In this document: positions 35,031-47,451 of the stretch, in pieces
Numbering within the stretch: the first letter of the stretch is position 1
Layout of the letters: every line of letters begins with the position of its first letter
Source: Monomorium pharaonis
Lineage: Eukaryota > Arthropoda > Insecta > Hymenoptera > Formicidae
Direction: 5' to 3'
DNA length: 64,000 bases
NCBI RefSeq assembly: GCF_013373865.1
Contig: NC_050477.1
Span: 2,810,763-2,874,762, forward strand
Notes under the pieces: generated by a model
The model's input: only the letters and a program-made list of their open reading frames with translations
The model's database searches: none
What the model was told of the DNA's origin: nothing
Position numbers and translations under genes: made by a program

Positions 35031-35906
35031 CAGTTGGCAGCAGAAAATGTATTAGAAACTTTTAATGATTCAAATCGCCTTTCTAATAAATGCTGTACCT
35101 CAACTGAGCAGAATCCGTCTGACATTAATAGTAAGGATACAAGTATATCTCATTTGTCTAATAATCGTCCTTTATTTTGTTCTTTATATCAGCATTATGA
35201 TACTACCGATTTTTTTTACAAACTATACTCGTCCGAAATGATAACAGACATTGATAACTCTGTTGCTTTGCATAGGAAAAGATGTAGAACCAATTTAAGA
35301 AATGCTGAGCTAAGCAAACGTACATTTAGAATATTTTTAGAAAAACAAATATTGTCACATGTGGAGACAGAGATTCAAAAAAATACTGAAAAGCCTCAAA
35401 CTCCGTTAACATCTAATTTTAATTGTGATGAAAGTGACTTTACCTTGAGCAAGATACGATTAACGCTTTCTCCGTTTCAAAAAACCATATCAGAAAAAAA
35501 GTTATCTTTAAAAAATAATTTAACCTTACCAAATTTAGAAGCTAAAGTATGTTCCAGTAATGGAGCTATAAAAGTATCTAATGCAATTCTAAATCGTAAT
35601 ACTGATTCTGAAATTAATATGTACGAGAATCCTATTCAAAACAAATCAAAAGTTTCCAATTATACTGCATCTCCGTCTAATCAAAATACCTCAAATCCTA
35701 AAATGAACGTAGTAAATAAGCAATCCAACTATGCATTGATGTATGCTAACAGTCCAGAATGGTTTCAAGATAACGAGACTGTATCAGTTCATGGTTCTCT
35801 GTTAAGTGAAACTATTTCGGACATTAGCATGTCTAATTCAGATTTAAGACGAAATAATCACAGACGATGTCGTTGGAAACGCATACTTTTTTGTTGTGTT
35901 AATTGA
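35031..35906 (+). CDS. Long in-frame ORF directly after the GCP3 stop codon
   Basis: Starting with the codon after the GCP3 UGA there are 291 open codons to a TGA at 35904-35906, followed by AATAAA at 35923. The product is rich in S, N, T and K, looks largely disordered, and ends in a basic stretch RRNNHRRCRWKRILFCCVN whose last four residues (CCVN) resemble a CaaX or dual-cysteine lipidation site. The first in-frame ATG is at 35238 (222 aa). Possible origins are a stop-codon read-through extension of GCP3, an alternatively spliced last exon (acceptor-like TTGGCAG ends near 35041), or a separate gene. An AATAAA at 35085 could end the GCP3 transcript before most of it. I recognise no family. 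Confidence 0.5.
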   Translation, partial: QLAAENVLETFNDSNRLSNKCCTSTEQNPSDINSKDTSISHLSNNRPLFCSLYQHYDTTDFFYKLYSSEMITDIDNSVALHRKRCRTNLRNAELSKRTFRIFLEKQILSHVETEIQKNTEKPQTPLTSNFNCDESDFTLSKIRLTLSPFQKTISEKKLSLKNNLTLPNLEAKVCSSNGAIKVSNAILNRNTDSEINMYENPIQNKSKVSNYTASPSNQNTSNPKMNVVNKQSNYALMYANSPEWFQDNETVSVHGSLLSETISDISMSNSDLRRNNHRRCRWKRILFCCVN

Positions 35907-37454
35907 GTTAGATATTATTAAGAATAAAAAAATATATTTGAGAAAGAGAAATCTGTTGTATAAAAAATTTGTGCATTTTCTTATACTTTTATTCTTTTAA
36001 AGAATTATATGTATATAATCCAATATTAGTGTACATATACATATTGGATTAATTCATCATGTTAATATTAAATGCATCGATAAATATTGATTTATGAACA
36101 CATCTCTATTTTTTACTATGCACTGTTTGGCTGTATACTTATCAAGTTTTTTAGAGTTCCTGGTTAAAAATGATATTCAAAACATATTCCCACTTGCAAA
36201 TTTCAGTAAAGAAATTTAAAACTTTCTCACTGTAGAATTGATTAGATAGTGCAAAATAGTATCTTTCTGCCGTGTTCAGTAGTAGTATTATTTTTATTTT
36301 TTTGTTACAATATATTTTTGATATAATAAAAAATTAATTATTACTTGCAAAAAACGTTACTTTTTGTCTTTATTAGAGATATATATTTATATACATGTCT
36401 TATTTTTGCAATTTGCATTTTGCATTTAGATATAAAAGTACACAATTCTCTTTGCACACACCTAATAGACTGCATATTAATTTATCTGCCATATTTAACA
36501 AGCCATTAATTATATTTATTATAAATTATCATTTAGTTTTCTTGCCATATTAGAAAATTAATAAAAAAAACACAAGATAATTGTATATTATTAAAATTGT
36601 GTTGCTATTTAATATTTGTAATAAATTTATTATATGTATTATCTTTTCTCTTTCAACGTCAACGTTGAGCGATATGAAAATTGTTATTTTAAATTATTAA
36701 ATAGGATAAAGTAACAAATTAAATATCCCAATATGTTTTTATTATTTAGTATTAAGTAGAATGTATAATATGCCGTTTTAATAAAATCTGTACAAATTAG
36801 AAAAATTATTATATATTATAATAAAATTATTATTAGTTCCATAAATATATTATATGTATATATTTAAGTTTTATTTTTTTATCGTTGGTTTTGCGTGAAA
36901 TATAAAACGTTTCTAATTTTAAATATAAAAATCTTTATCAACAATTACACTAACATGGGATATTGATATTGGCAATAAGCGATAGCTTATTTAAGGATAT
37001 ATGAACACACACATACGCTTACATACACACACACATACACGCGCACGCGCGCGCAATCTTACATTACGTAAAGTAATTTACATGAAATTTAACTGAGATT
37101 AACTTTTTCATCAGCAATTTGATTTTTACAGATAATTTATACGGTTTTTAACTTAATCAATCGGTTAGTTTATTGTGTTACCTTTGATTTTCTTTTCAAT
37201 TACGTTATCACATTCTCAAAGCATTCAAATAGAATAAAAAAAATATACAGATATTATGTGTAAAAGGAAAAGAGAGAGAGAGATAAAAATTAAGAATATG
37301 ATTTTTTCATACCATTATATTACTTGCATATTTCTTTTATACAATAAACAAGTATATTAAATATATATAATATTTTTTGTTAATTATACTACTCTTTTCT
37401 ATAGAAGTTAATGATATATAAAATTTATTTATTAGTTGCAGAAAATATAATCAA
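35907..37454. other. Intergenic region between convergent GCP3 and zinc-finger genes
   Basis: Very AT-rich. Holds AATAAA at 35923 and a CA/GC-alternating tract (about 37005-37055). Presumably includes the 3' UTR of the zinc-finger gene. No other gene seen. Confidence 0.55.
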
Positions 37455-39327
37455 TTAATTTTGGAATTGTAATGGCATCCAAGAAAAAGAAGGCCATGGA
37501 TACATTGTAGGTAATTGCATATAATTGTTGAAATCTTCAAACTTGGCAATCTGTATGTTTGATATACCATTATGTATACCCGTGTAATTAGCTGTATTAT
37601 TATTTGACACATGCGAATGCTGTATACGTTCATGTATTTGTAAATTATTGATGACGGAAGACTTTTGATGGTAGATACCATAATAAGAACGATCACCTAT
37701 AAGAATTTGATACACAATTTGGTTAATGTAATTCATTACATTATATCTATAATATATGTACTTTATAGATATATCGCTACTTAAAAAGCCATTGATTATT
37801 TAGTTATATGTGTACAGAATAATCTTTCAACATTTAAGAATTATGTCCTTATCGGTCTTTTGATAATCTTTGTATTTGCAGATAACAAAAAATTTAATTA
37901 AAAGCATTTTTTCGAACACTTTACTAATGCGTCATCAATTAACTCGATTAATTTATCAATTAAATTAATCAAATAAAGAAGTAATAATTAATATATTTAG
38001 AATATTAATAACTTGGTATAAAGAACGTTGAATAATAAATAAAGTAAGATAAAATTTCTATTTTTTACTATTTAAACATTATTATTATTATTACCGTGTG
38101 ATTTCATATGATGATGTAAGGCGCCAAGTTTGCAAAATCCCCTGTTACAGATAGGACAGCGTAAAGGCCAATTACCGGTATGAGAATATCCATGCGCCCT
38201 TAAATCACCGGGAGTTGGAAAAGATCGTCCACATGCATCACATTTGTGTGGTTTCTCCTACATTTCGAATTATATGTACATATATATTAGATATATGTAT
38301 ATATTACTAGCATGTGCATTTTTCGCAGTGTATTTTTTTACGTATACTTTCTATTGATAATTACCATATAAATGTATAATAATTAGAATATCTTTATTGT
38401 GAGAAAAATTAATTTTTACAATATGATTTATTTTTTGATAAATTGCTTATTTTTAAGTTATATTACTAATGCGCGATAATTTGAAAGATTCAGAAAAAAA
38501 TACCTTATAATGCGTCATGCGATGATAATATAAATTTGATGATGCTGTAAAACGTTTTCCACACATTGGACATTCATGAGGACGTTCACCAGTATGAATC
38601 CTAACGTGAGTATTCAATGAGCTGCTTGTGCTAAACATCTTACCACATATTGTACAACCATGTGGCTTTTCGCCTGAGAATAATTTTTTTAAAGTAAACT
38701 ATATGCGAGAATATGAAAAATTAGTTTTCAAACAAATTTTCGTAATTTTTAAATGTCGTAGAACATAATTTACAGTTTTTCAAAAATTTTTCAAAAATAA
38801 TTTTTTAAATATTTCTAGAAAATATGTTATTTTCTTTATTAAAAACTGCATTATTTTATGCATTATTTCAATCTCATTTATAATTAATTATGGAACTTTA
38901 AGAAAGAAAGAAATGTAAGTGAAAGGTAATAAAATTCATAGAGAATTTTTAATCCATAATTTATAATCCATAAAAAGTTAAAAAAAATTAATTCTTTACA
39001 CATTTTTCTGAAATTTACCTGTATGCGTTCGCAAGTGTCTTTTTAAAAGGGAAGGTCTATCAAAACTTTTACCACAAGTTTGACAGGGAAGACGTCGTTG
39101 GAATTTAAAAGTACTAATAACATCAGTTTTCCATGCAGTCCCATGTCTACTCAAATCCAAGGGTGCATTCTGTGTTACGTTCCATACTATTAACATTATT
39201 TACTCGATTAGTTATTATAATTGTGACTGTTAGACTTGGAGTATATTTAGTATGCTCATAATTAAAAAAAAATTCTTTATGTTTATCTTCATAATAATTA
39301 ATACTAAGTTCTACGCTTACCGGACAT
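37455..39327 (-). CDS. Five-finger C2H2 zinc-finger protein with PLDLS motif
   Basis: Probable sequence-specific DNA-binding nuclear protein. Exons 39327-39321, 39186-39019, 38673-38504, 38257-38095 and 37696-37455 join in phase to 249 aa. PLDLS at about residues 11-15 matches the CtBP corepressor-binding consensus PxDLS, which suggests a repressor. Five fingers follow at about 37-57, 65-85, 93-113, 121-141 and 149-169, each C-x2-C-x12-H-x3-H, with TGEKPHG and TGERPHE linkers between the first three. The C-terminus is rich in N, Q, Y and W (MYPWPSFSWMPLQFQN). The 7-nt first coding exon (ATG TCC G) is supported by phase and a GTAAGC donor; otherwise translation would start at 39196. I do not assign an orthologue. 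Confidence 0.85.
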
Positions 39328-40963
39328 TATAATAATTTGCTGTTATGTCTTGCGACTTGTCAAGTTGAACGAGAGCAGTTGATTTTGGAGAATAAATAAA
39401 GGAGCTTGACGTGTCGAATTATACGATTTTTCACACGCGTAGCATGTTACCACTTCGGACAGATTAAACGTGTGATTAAAGGTAAGAAACGGTGCAACCG
39501 CAAACGACCCTCCGGCGCATGTCGAAGGCGGCGTTTTCGCAAAGGGCGGGGTTTAATCATCGCAATATGCTTTGCAATTGCTTGCGATATGCCTCAAAAC
39601 TCCTACATAACATCATTCTCATTACAAATTGTAATGAGACAATACAAGAATATATTGAATTAGAGACAGTATAAATCTTATATTCATTTATATCAAAATT
39701 CATTTTATAAACGCTAAAAAAATTGAAAACTAAAATTTTTTGTTTTCAGACAACTGTCTAAAGTTTACATTCACCTAACCAGTGAAAAATCTTCGAGTTT
39801 TTAATTAATAAAGGTCGAAACTACTTCAATTTTAGAAATAAATATTTTACATACTAATACCTAATTTTCCGTGACTTTCAGTTTTTGAAATAATATCGTT
39901 ATATTGACAACAATCTGGTACTAACATTACAATAGGAAATACGATACTACTAAATTTAGTGTAGCAAGAAGAAAGCACAAAATGTTTAGACACATTTAAT
40001 GATTTTTAATTAAATTTTTTTAAGCCACTTGGGAATTTTGAGAAAATTATATTGACACTCGTATGGTATATTTTTGATCACTTAAATCTTTCTGTAATTT
40101 TATTGGTTTTATTAATAATTGTCTTATTACATAATTGTATATAAATACATTGAATTAATACTTTATGTATGAATAGCAATTAAATATAAAATATCATAAG
40201 TCTAGTTAACTGATATGCAAAAAGGAATAATTCCATAATTGGTCCTCTGTGTCTAGTTGGCATTCAACAAAAATATTTCACGTCATATATATGTTTTTAA
40301 CGTTATCCATCGAAACTTATTTGTTTATAAATTCGTGTTACCGTACAAAAGTATATTACATATACGCGACCATTAGATCGCGAGACAGACTCTATCATAT
40401 GAATAAAGCTTATGAAGCAGGTAGCCGGTAGTGCTTTGTCACCATTCTCATTATTATCTACCGTATTTGCTTGGAAGCACCGTCACGAAGGAGGAGGTGA
40501 GATAATTCGTCGTGTGGCATCGGGCTATCGGACGTCCTGCCGTGCGAAACCCTCATTTGTCAACGCGGAGGATATTAAAGCCATTGAATGCCCCGCAGGA
40601 TCTTTACAAATCGGTTCTTCATCGACTAGTGGCAACAATGTGCATATTTTTGCTGTGTAGCGGTGTGGTATTATCGAAATCGATCGATTTTTCCGTAACG
40701 TAAACTATCGCTAAACGTTCCCTGAATCTTTTCCCGGCTTAAATGTTCGGATAACGCGTTCTCGAAACAGTAAAAACTTTGAGATGAATGCAGCTGGAAA
40801 GACTTTTTGTAAAATGAGTTTAAAAATACGATAAATCTAGATTTCTATTTTTTTTTTTATTAAAGGCAAAAGAGCATACATGATCCAATAACACACACCT
40901 GCAGTCACATTTGATTATTTAAGTTTTACAATTAAAGTTAGATTCACTTTGAGTTCGATCAAT
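39328..40963. other. Intergenic region between zinc-finger and beta-galactosidase genes
   Basis: Mostly AT-rich, with two GC/CpG-richer pockets (about 39480-39600 and 40410-40760) that break with their surroundings. Short frames there lack family landmarks. The first pocket sits about 150 bp upstream of the zinc-finger start and may be promoter sequence. The second is unexplained. Confidence 0.5.
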
Positions 40964-43900
40964 TTAACCCAGATTCGGCACGGATTGGAACTTCATCTTT
41001 CTAGTTTGCGCCACATATTCCAATTCCAATATGATCAACTCATTCTCGCCCTGGCGAAGATACGGAGCCGGAACATACAAAGTTATTTGCGGGCCCACTA
41101 ACGGCCAGTATCTTCCGAGATTATGGCCGTTTACAAAGGCTACGCCTTTTCCCCAACCGGTAGTGTCCAGAAATGTGTCCAACGGTTGTCCGACGATCGT
41201 AAATTTTCCACGTAGAAATACCGGACCGTTGTTTAGAGTTCCGCTCTCAACACGTATGGTTGTCAGGTGCCGAAGGGAAGATACGTCGGAAAACGTGTAT
41301 CCTGTCATATTCCAGCCAGTCAATGGAGTGCCGCTGATGGTCACGTTCGATATTCCCTGAGGTGCAATGCAAGAGATCAATTATCGCAAAATGTTTAACA
41401 TTCCACGTTCTTTAAATGAATATCTTATGCGCGTAATTCTGTTATAACACCCTCCGATACCTTGAAATCATGAATTTCATTGCCGAAATTCAAGCGTCCT
41501 TGATTCTCCACCAACAGACTCAAGCGGCGTCCGTAAGGACTCTCCAGTGGTATAGTGAAAATCTTATCTATGCGACTGAGAGTACCAGACAGGCGATCAT
41601 CCACATAAACTAGCGCCCTGTCCTTTGTCATTGCTCGCAGTATAGCCGGGTCTGAGACAGAATTCGGCAAGTTCGTCTCGTAAAGGACAAATCCTTGATT
41701 TACAGAGAGACTCTCGAAAGTTTTGGGCTGATCCCCATTCTGCCGAATCACCACGAATGGAGATCGACTGTCGAGCAACTTCTGTACCGGTTGCAATAAC
41801 ACTGGACCGTAATTAGCTTTCGGAGATGCAGTTGGGAGAGATATATTCGGCAATGGAAGATACTGTAATTTTTAGTTGTAAAGTAAATTGGCTACTCAGA
41901 ATACATATGAGACATTCATTATGCGGTAATCAGGAAGTAAAATTTGAAAATATCACAAAGAAAATCGCAAACATACGAGACGAATGGTGTCCCTTATGGC
42001 AAAGTATTTGTCCGTCGGATCTCCGGCTTCGGTCAAAGGAGCATCGTAATCGTACGAAGTTAATTGCGGATTGTACGCATCTACCCCACCATTAGCTCCT
42101 GTTGATGATCTTTTCGTTGAATAATGTACACGTGTCAATCATAATCAGTCTTATTAATTCAGAAATTAATAAAAAAACTTACTAACCATTGGTAAAACCA
42201 AAATTTGTACCCCCATAAAACATGTAAAAGTTAACGGAAGCACCTACATCAAGCATTTCTTTCAATGTTTTTGTGATAGCTTCCGTTTTTACTCTTTGGA
42301 AAGTTTCTCCCCAATGCGTCAACCAACCTGGATAGAATTCCGAATTCACCAACGGACCCTACGTATCAATTTTTAAACATCTTAATTTTTTAATTAATTA
42401 ATTAATAATCTCTGAACTTAAATTTTTTCTTAATATCGCTCACTCGTGGCTGATAAAGGCGCATAGTTTGAAAATTGCTGGTTACATTGGAGTTCGAGCC
42501 AAAATCGATGGTAGCATATGCACCAGGTATGAAACCGCATCGAAGTAAAGACGCGGATGAACCGTCAGTTGTATACAGAAGAGCTTTATTACCGATTTTT
42601 TGTACAAAAACTTCTTTCAACATGTCCATGTACTCTGTGTCGCAAGCATTGTAACTTCCGTATTCATTTTCTACCTAGTTACGCGATTAAAATTACATAG
42701 AATTAGAATAAAAACAATAAAGTGAAATTGATAATTGAATATGTTAAAATAAAAATATTAAAATGCATATCTATATTAATTTGTCACTTTTTTGAATCTG
42801 TTTCTTTGTAATTATTAGCTTTACTGTTATTATAACAAAATAAATAAATTGTCAACAAATATTATTTAATATTTCAGCACGTAACAATAACAAGTTATCA
42901 ATGCACATCAACGATAAGATATTAAAAGCCATATTATCTCGAAAAACATAATTTAAAAAATGTAATCATATAAGATAATCTCTGCAATATGATGTAAGTT
43001 ATATAATCATAACAAGATTTCTTGATTTTGGAAGTATTACCTGAACCATAATTATCGGTCCCCCATTACCCCTCAAGAGTGGTTTCACTTTGTCCAGCAC
43101 CTGATTTAGAAACAATGTAGCATACCTAACAAAATCTGTAAAAATAAAAAATTTTTTAATAAAATTGTATTTTTTAGTTGTAATAATGTCATTTTATTTT
43201 TTAATATACTATATTTCAATATATACTGCCACATAAAAAATCGTAAATTTTTTCACCACCTAAAACACATATATAAGAATTTAATGAAATTAATTATACA
43301 TTACCTGCATCTTTTGTACGTAATTTTATATTCGGTACTTCACGAAGCAACCAATATGGTAAACCACCCTAAAGAACCACAGGTAGAAAATAAGAAAACA
43401 CATTTTTGGTTTTGCTTCAGATATAAAAGAATATAGATTGCAAAGACAATTGTGTGAATAAGTTTGTACTAAAAAATTAATATATTTACTAAGTCTCTTT
43501 CCGCGCAAATATAAGGACCTGGTCTCAACAATACAAATAAGTCTTCCTCTTGTGCAATATTTATGAAATTTACTAGATCTGCGTCGCCGGCCCAGTTAAA
43601 CTGACCTGGTTCTGGTTCGTGAAGGCTCCATTCAACGTAACTATATATCGCGAGGATATATATATAGATAGATTTAATTATTTTTTAATCATTTTAAATT
43701 TAATAAATAAATAAAAGATATATTATATAGATTCTATATAGAATTATATCTAAATTCCCTGAATTGCAATGATTTAAAACTTTCTTATATTATCATGTGA
43801 ACTATGCAAAAAGATAAATTATAGACTTCAGCTTACGTGGAGATAGCATTAAGTCCCGCAGCTCGCATTTTCCTTAAACGATCTCTCCAGTACTGTCTAG

Positions 43901-44009
43901 GTGCCCGAAAATAATGAAAACTACCGGAAACATATCGGAAGGGTTTTCCATCCAATAAAAATTGATTATTTTCATAATCGACTCCGAAACTGTATTGCCA
44001 TTCTGTATC
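40964..44009 (-). CDS. GLB1: Beta-galactosidase (GH35), 5' exon not found
   Basis: Hydrolyses terminal beta-galactose, typically in lysosomes or secreted in insects. Nine exons, 44009-43837, 43640-43490, 43368-43305, 43135-43041, 42674-42444, 42358-42187, 42098-41977, 41862-41461 and 41356-40964, join in phase to 600 aa plus stop (human GLB1 677). The protein begins at the mature enzyme start (DTEWQYSFGVDYE), so a signal-peptide exon lies upstream of 44009 and was not located. GH35 landmarks are GSFHYFRAPRQYWRDRL, RPGPYICAE, VENEYGSY with the acid/base Glu at about 165, and GPLVNSEFYPGW with the nucleophile Glu at about 245; their 80-residue spacing equals that of human E188/E268. The jelly-roll end keeps GVAFVNGHNLGRYWP. 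The enzyme should be active. Confidence 0.92.
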
Positions 44010-45466
44010 CTGCAATTATTTATTCTAAATTTTTGCTAAAATAATTTTATAACAAGCGACGCATTAATAATTATATTACATGTCTACTATATTATTTATT
44101 TTAGCTATTTTTTCATAATATTTTATGTTATTCATGTCATAATTACATACTAAAGAAACATATTTTAAGTTTATTTTTTTATTTTCGTAATCATATCACG
44201 TATATTTATAATTCATGTATTGAATATATTGCAAATTCTATTATATGTCACATCTGTATGCTTTTAAGTCATCAATACAGGATTTTGTGTCATAAATTTA
44301 TAATTTTTGTTATATATTTTTACTGATTAACAGTTTGAAGTAAAAATATAATATGAGTCGATTATTGTATCCTCTTCCCTTGCCAGTTTTGATTCTATGT
44401 TTCTCATCTTTTCTCATCTCAACTTTGCTCAGCCGATATCATTATCCCGACTTCGATAGGTTAATCAGAAAGATAAATGATATGTTTTCAGAAACATGTT
44501 ACGCAGTAGAGATTTTGTAATATCTTCCTACAATAAGTTCCTTGCAATAAGGATGTAAATAAATTTCAAGTACATATATAAATTTTTGTTATTGTTCAAA
44601 ACATCCTACATTGTATATAATTTAAATGCATATTTAAATTTTATTTACAAAATTAACTAAACTCTGTTTAAATAATTTGTTTTAAAAATAATGATTTAAA
44701 TACAATATTCATATACAAATTCTCTCTAAATACAGGTTCATTTATATGTCTATAAAAAAATGAGTTTAATTCAAGTAACATTTCAATTTCATTCAATCAA
44801 CGATGATTATATCTGGGGTATGGGGTCGAGGACAATTGTCAACCAATAGAATCAATTTACCTTTATGACTATTTTATGACTTGCATATTAAAAAATTTTA
44901 CAATTTACGCGAGCGTGTACAATGTACATCGTATATGAACAGTGCACGAACTATGTTTTATCTTATTTTATTAAATCAAGTCTAGTATTCAATACACATT
45001 ATTATATTATTTGTCATATTGTTTGTTCCAAATTTAAAAAAGTAATCATTAATCCACGCGTATGTGTAAGAGAGAAAAAAAGAGAAACAAATTATCTTCC
45101 TGAATCCCGTATTTGTCATTTTAAAAATTAAAAATTCTATTTTAAAAGTCTCTTTCTGAAACTGTTGCCATCATAATTTCCGTTTGAGAGCAATGATCAG
45201 CTTGTATCAACTTGATCGCATTTATAATTTTATCCACTTTTGTTTATCTGTACACATTTATTATGTATTTTTATAGAAAAACAGATCTATGGATAAAATA
45301 TTTTTATTAGTTAATATTATTATTCAAATATTTTTTTATTTTGGAAATTTAAATACATGTAAATACAAAATAGTTTGTTAATACTGATATAATAAGTAAA
45401 CGATAACATATATGTTTATATCGATCGACGTGACAATGTGAATACTCTCAGTATGTAAGGATTCCC
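44010..45466. other. Region 5' of the beta-galactosidase exons
   Basis: It should contain the missing first exon and promoter or part of a long intron, but I could not pin down a signal-peptide ATG on the - strand. A short + strand frame at 44354 (MSRLLYPLPLPVL...) looks signal-like but has no supporting context. Confidence 0.4.
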
Positions 45467-45758
45467 AAATAACAAAATGTCTGCTAAGTAAGCTCACGAT
45501 GCATGCACGTCGTGCGGATAATTTGCAGGGTGTGAACTTGTGATGCTAGACAGATGCGTCCTCAATTGATGCTCATATGACTCGCACGCGTGAGTGCCAC
45601 ATGCGTGCGGTCATATGAGCATCAATTGCTCTCACCTTGTACCCTACTTTTTAATATATATAATATGTATTATTACAGTTATAAAAGGTTAAATTACAAA
45701 AAACAATATATATATATTTTTTATAAACATTAAAAGACATTTAAAGATATTAAAAAAC

Positions 45759-45965
45759 ATGCACGATGTGATATTCACGCCGTGAAGGTAACACGACCCC
45801 GTACGAATTGTTATCTGAGTGATGATTACTTTAAATGTTTTAAAAATGTCATGACATGACATGACATGACATGACATTTTTAAAACATTTAAAATAACCA
45901 TCACTCAGATAACAATTCGTACGGGGTCGTGTTACCTTCACGGCGTGAATATCACATCGTGCATG
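45759..45965. repeat. Palindrome with ATGAC-repeat centre
   Basis: The roughly 95-bp arms (45759-45855 and 45869-45965) are nearly perfect reverse complements. Both carry GTGATATTCACGCCGTGAAG in one orientation or the other and meet at a short ATGAC tandem repeat. The right arm overlaps the left end of element A, so it looks like a terminal piece of A duplicated head to head. Confidence 0.8.
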
Positions 45966-47451
45966 CACGAACGCATCATGCTACCTTCACGAAGTGATTT
46001 TGGCATACGTGCGCCCGTAGAAGGTTGCACTATGCCATCACGTGTGATTACACGTGTGATGGTACAGTGATTACGCCCACGTGATGGCATAGTGAACACA
46101 CACAATATTTAACATTATCTAAGATTAAAAATTTTATAGAAGAAAAAAAATATTAGTTCTTTTAAAGAAACGGAAAAATTTTAGGTATTAGGTATATGTA
46201 TATATTATAATATAATTGTCAAGTATATGATGGTTACTTTAAGGGCCGGTTGTTCCAACTTCTTGGTAAACTTACCTACCAGGTAAGCATGTGTCTATCT
46301 TCATTTCTTTTTTTAAATAAATAAAGACAAACATATACTTACCTGATAGGTAAGTTTACCAAGAAGTTGGAACAATCGACCCTAAATGTCATGTCATGTT
46401 ATTTCATGTTTTTTAATGCTTTAAATGTCTTTTTATGTTTAGAAAATATATATATTGTTTTCTTTAATTTAACGTTCTTATAACTGCAATAATACATATT
46501 ATATATATTAAAAAATAGGGTATAAGATGAGAGCAATTAATGCTCATATGACCCGCACGCATGTGGTACTCACGCGTGTGAGTCATATGAGCATCAATTG
46601 AAAACGCATCTGTTTAGCACCATGAGTTCACGCCGTGCAAATTATCCGTATGACATGCATGCATTGTAAGCTCACTTAGCGGGCGTTTTGCTATCTAGCT
46701 CATATACATGACAATTTTAGAATTATGTAAGACATAGTGTATTATTGCATAATACATAAAGCATATTATCATTATTTTTATACAAAACATCATAAAGAAA
46801 ATAATCCTTATATTAAGGATACTCAAATTTATAAATTTACACATATAAAATACGAAACATATCGTCCACAACTAAAGATGTTTCTAGAAATAATGCAAGT
46901 TTCAACACTATGAAAAGATGTTCGTATTTTCTATGCTATTTAACAAAATGTAATTGTTAAAAATATAATTTATATAATGTTATTATAGCTATTGCATTTT
47001 CAACTAGTTAAAATAACAATTAAAAAAACAAAAATAAAATAACAACATAATAGAATAACAATTACAATAAAAATGCTATTTTAATCGCTATGCGGGCATT
47101 TTAAAACTAAATATTATAATATAATAAATCGCACGCGGATATTATAATATACATATCTAATACCTAAAATTTTTCCGTTTCTTTAAAAACTAATATTTTT
47201 TTCTTCTATAAAATTTTTAATCTTAGGTAATGTTAAATAATGTTAAATATTGTGTGTGTTTACTATGTCATCACGTGTGCGCAATCACTGTTCCATCACA
47301 AGTGTAATCACACATGATGGCATAGTGCGACTTTCTATGCGCGCACGTATGCCAAAATTACTTCGTGAAGCGAGCATGATGCGTTCGTGCACGCACGGTG
47401 TGAAAATCACGCCGTGAAAGTAACATGACCCTGCACGAATTATTATCTGGG
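45908..47451. mobile_element. Long-TIR element A
   Basis: About 300 bp at the left (45908-46205) recur inverted at the right (about 47155-47451), from CAGATAAYAATTCGTRC at the ends through CATCACGTG-rich sequence to AAAATTTTTCCGTTTC inside. The interior includes the B right arm, the small MITE at 46249-46386 and about 450 bp of unassigned sequence. No transposase is visible. Confidence 0.7.
46249..46386. mobile_element. Small palindromic MITE
   Basis: TIRs of about 45 bp, starting AGGGCCGGTTGTTCCAAC at the left and AGGGTCGATTGTTCCAAC when the right end is complemented, enclose about 45 bp. The core TTCTTGGTAAACTTACCT is identical in both arms. It is flanked by TTTAA / CTAAA-like sequence and lies inside both larger elements, so it is probably the youngest insertion. 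Confidence 0.75.

Larger units (their letters stand above)
45467..46692. mobile_element. Foldback element B, arms of about 290 bp
   Basis: The left arm 45467-45762 and right arm 46405-46692 are reverse complements with modest divergence. Both begin and end with the same landmarks (GCTAAGT-GAGCTTAC-like outer end, TTAAAAAACATG inner end). Each arm itself contains an 18-bp palindrome, CAATTGATGCTCATATGA and its complement. No ORF of transposase type is present. It is interleaved with element A. Confidence 0.7.

Noticed and set aside
41031..41360. 109-codon + strand frame opposite the last beta-galactosidase exon
   Set aside because: The - strand exon is clearly the real gene, with GH35 landmarks.
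44354..44520. 55-codon + strand frame beginning with a signal-peptide-like stretch
   Set aside because: Hydrophobic chance frames are common in this base composition; no partner exon or promoter was found.
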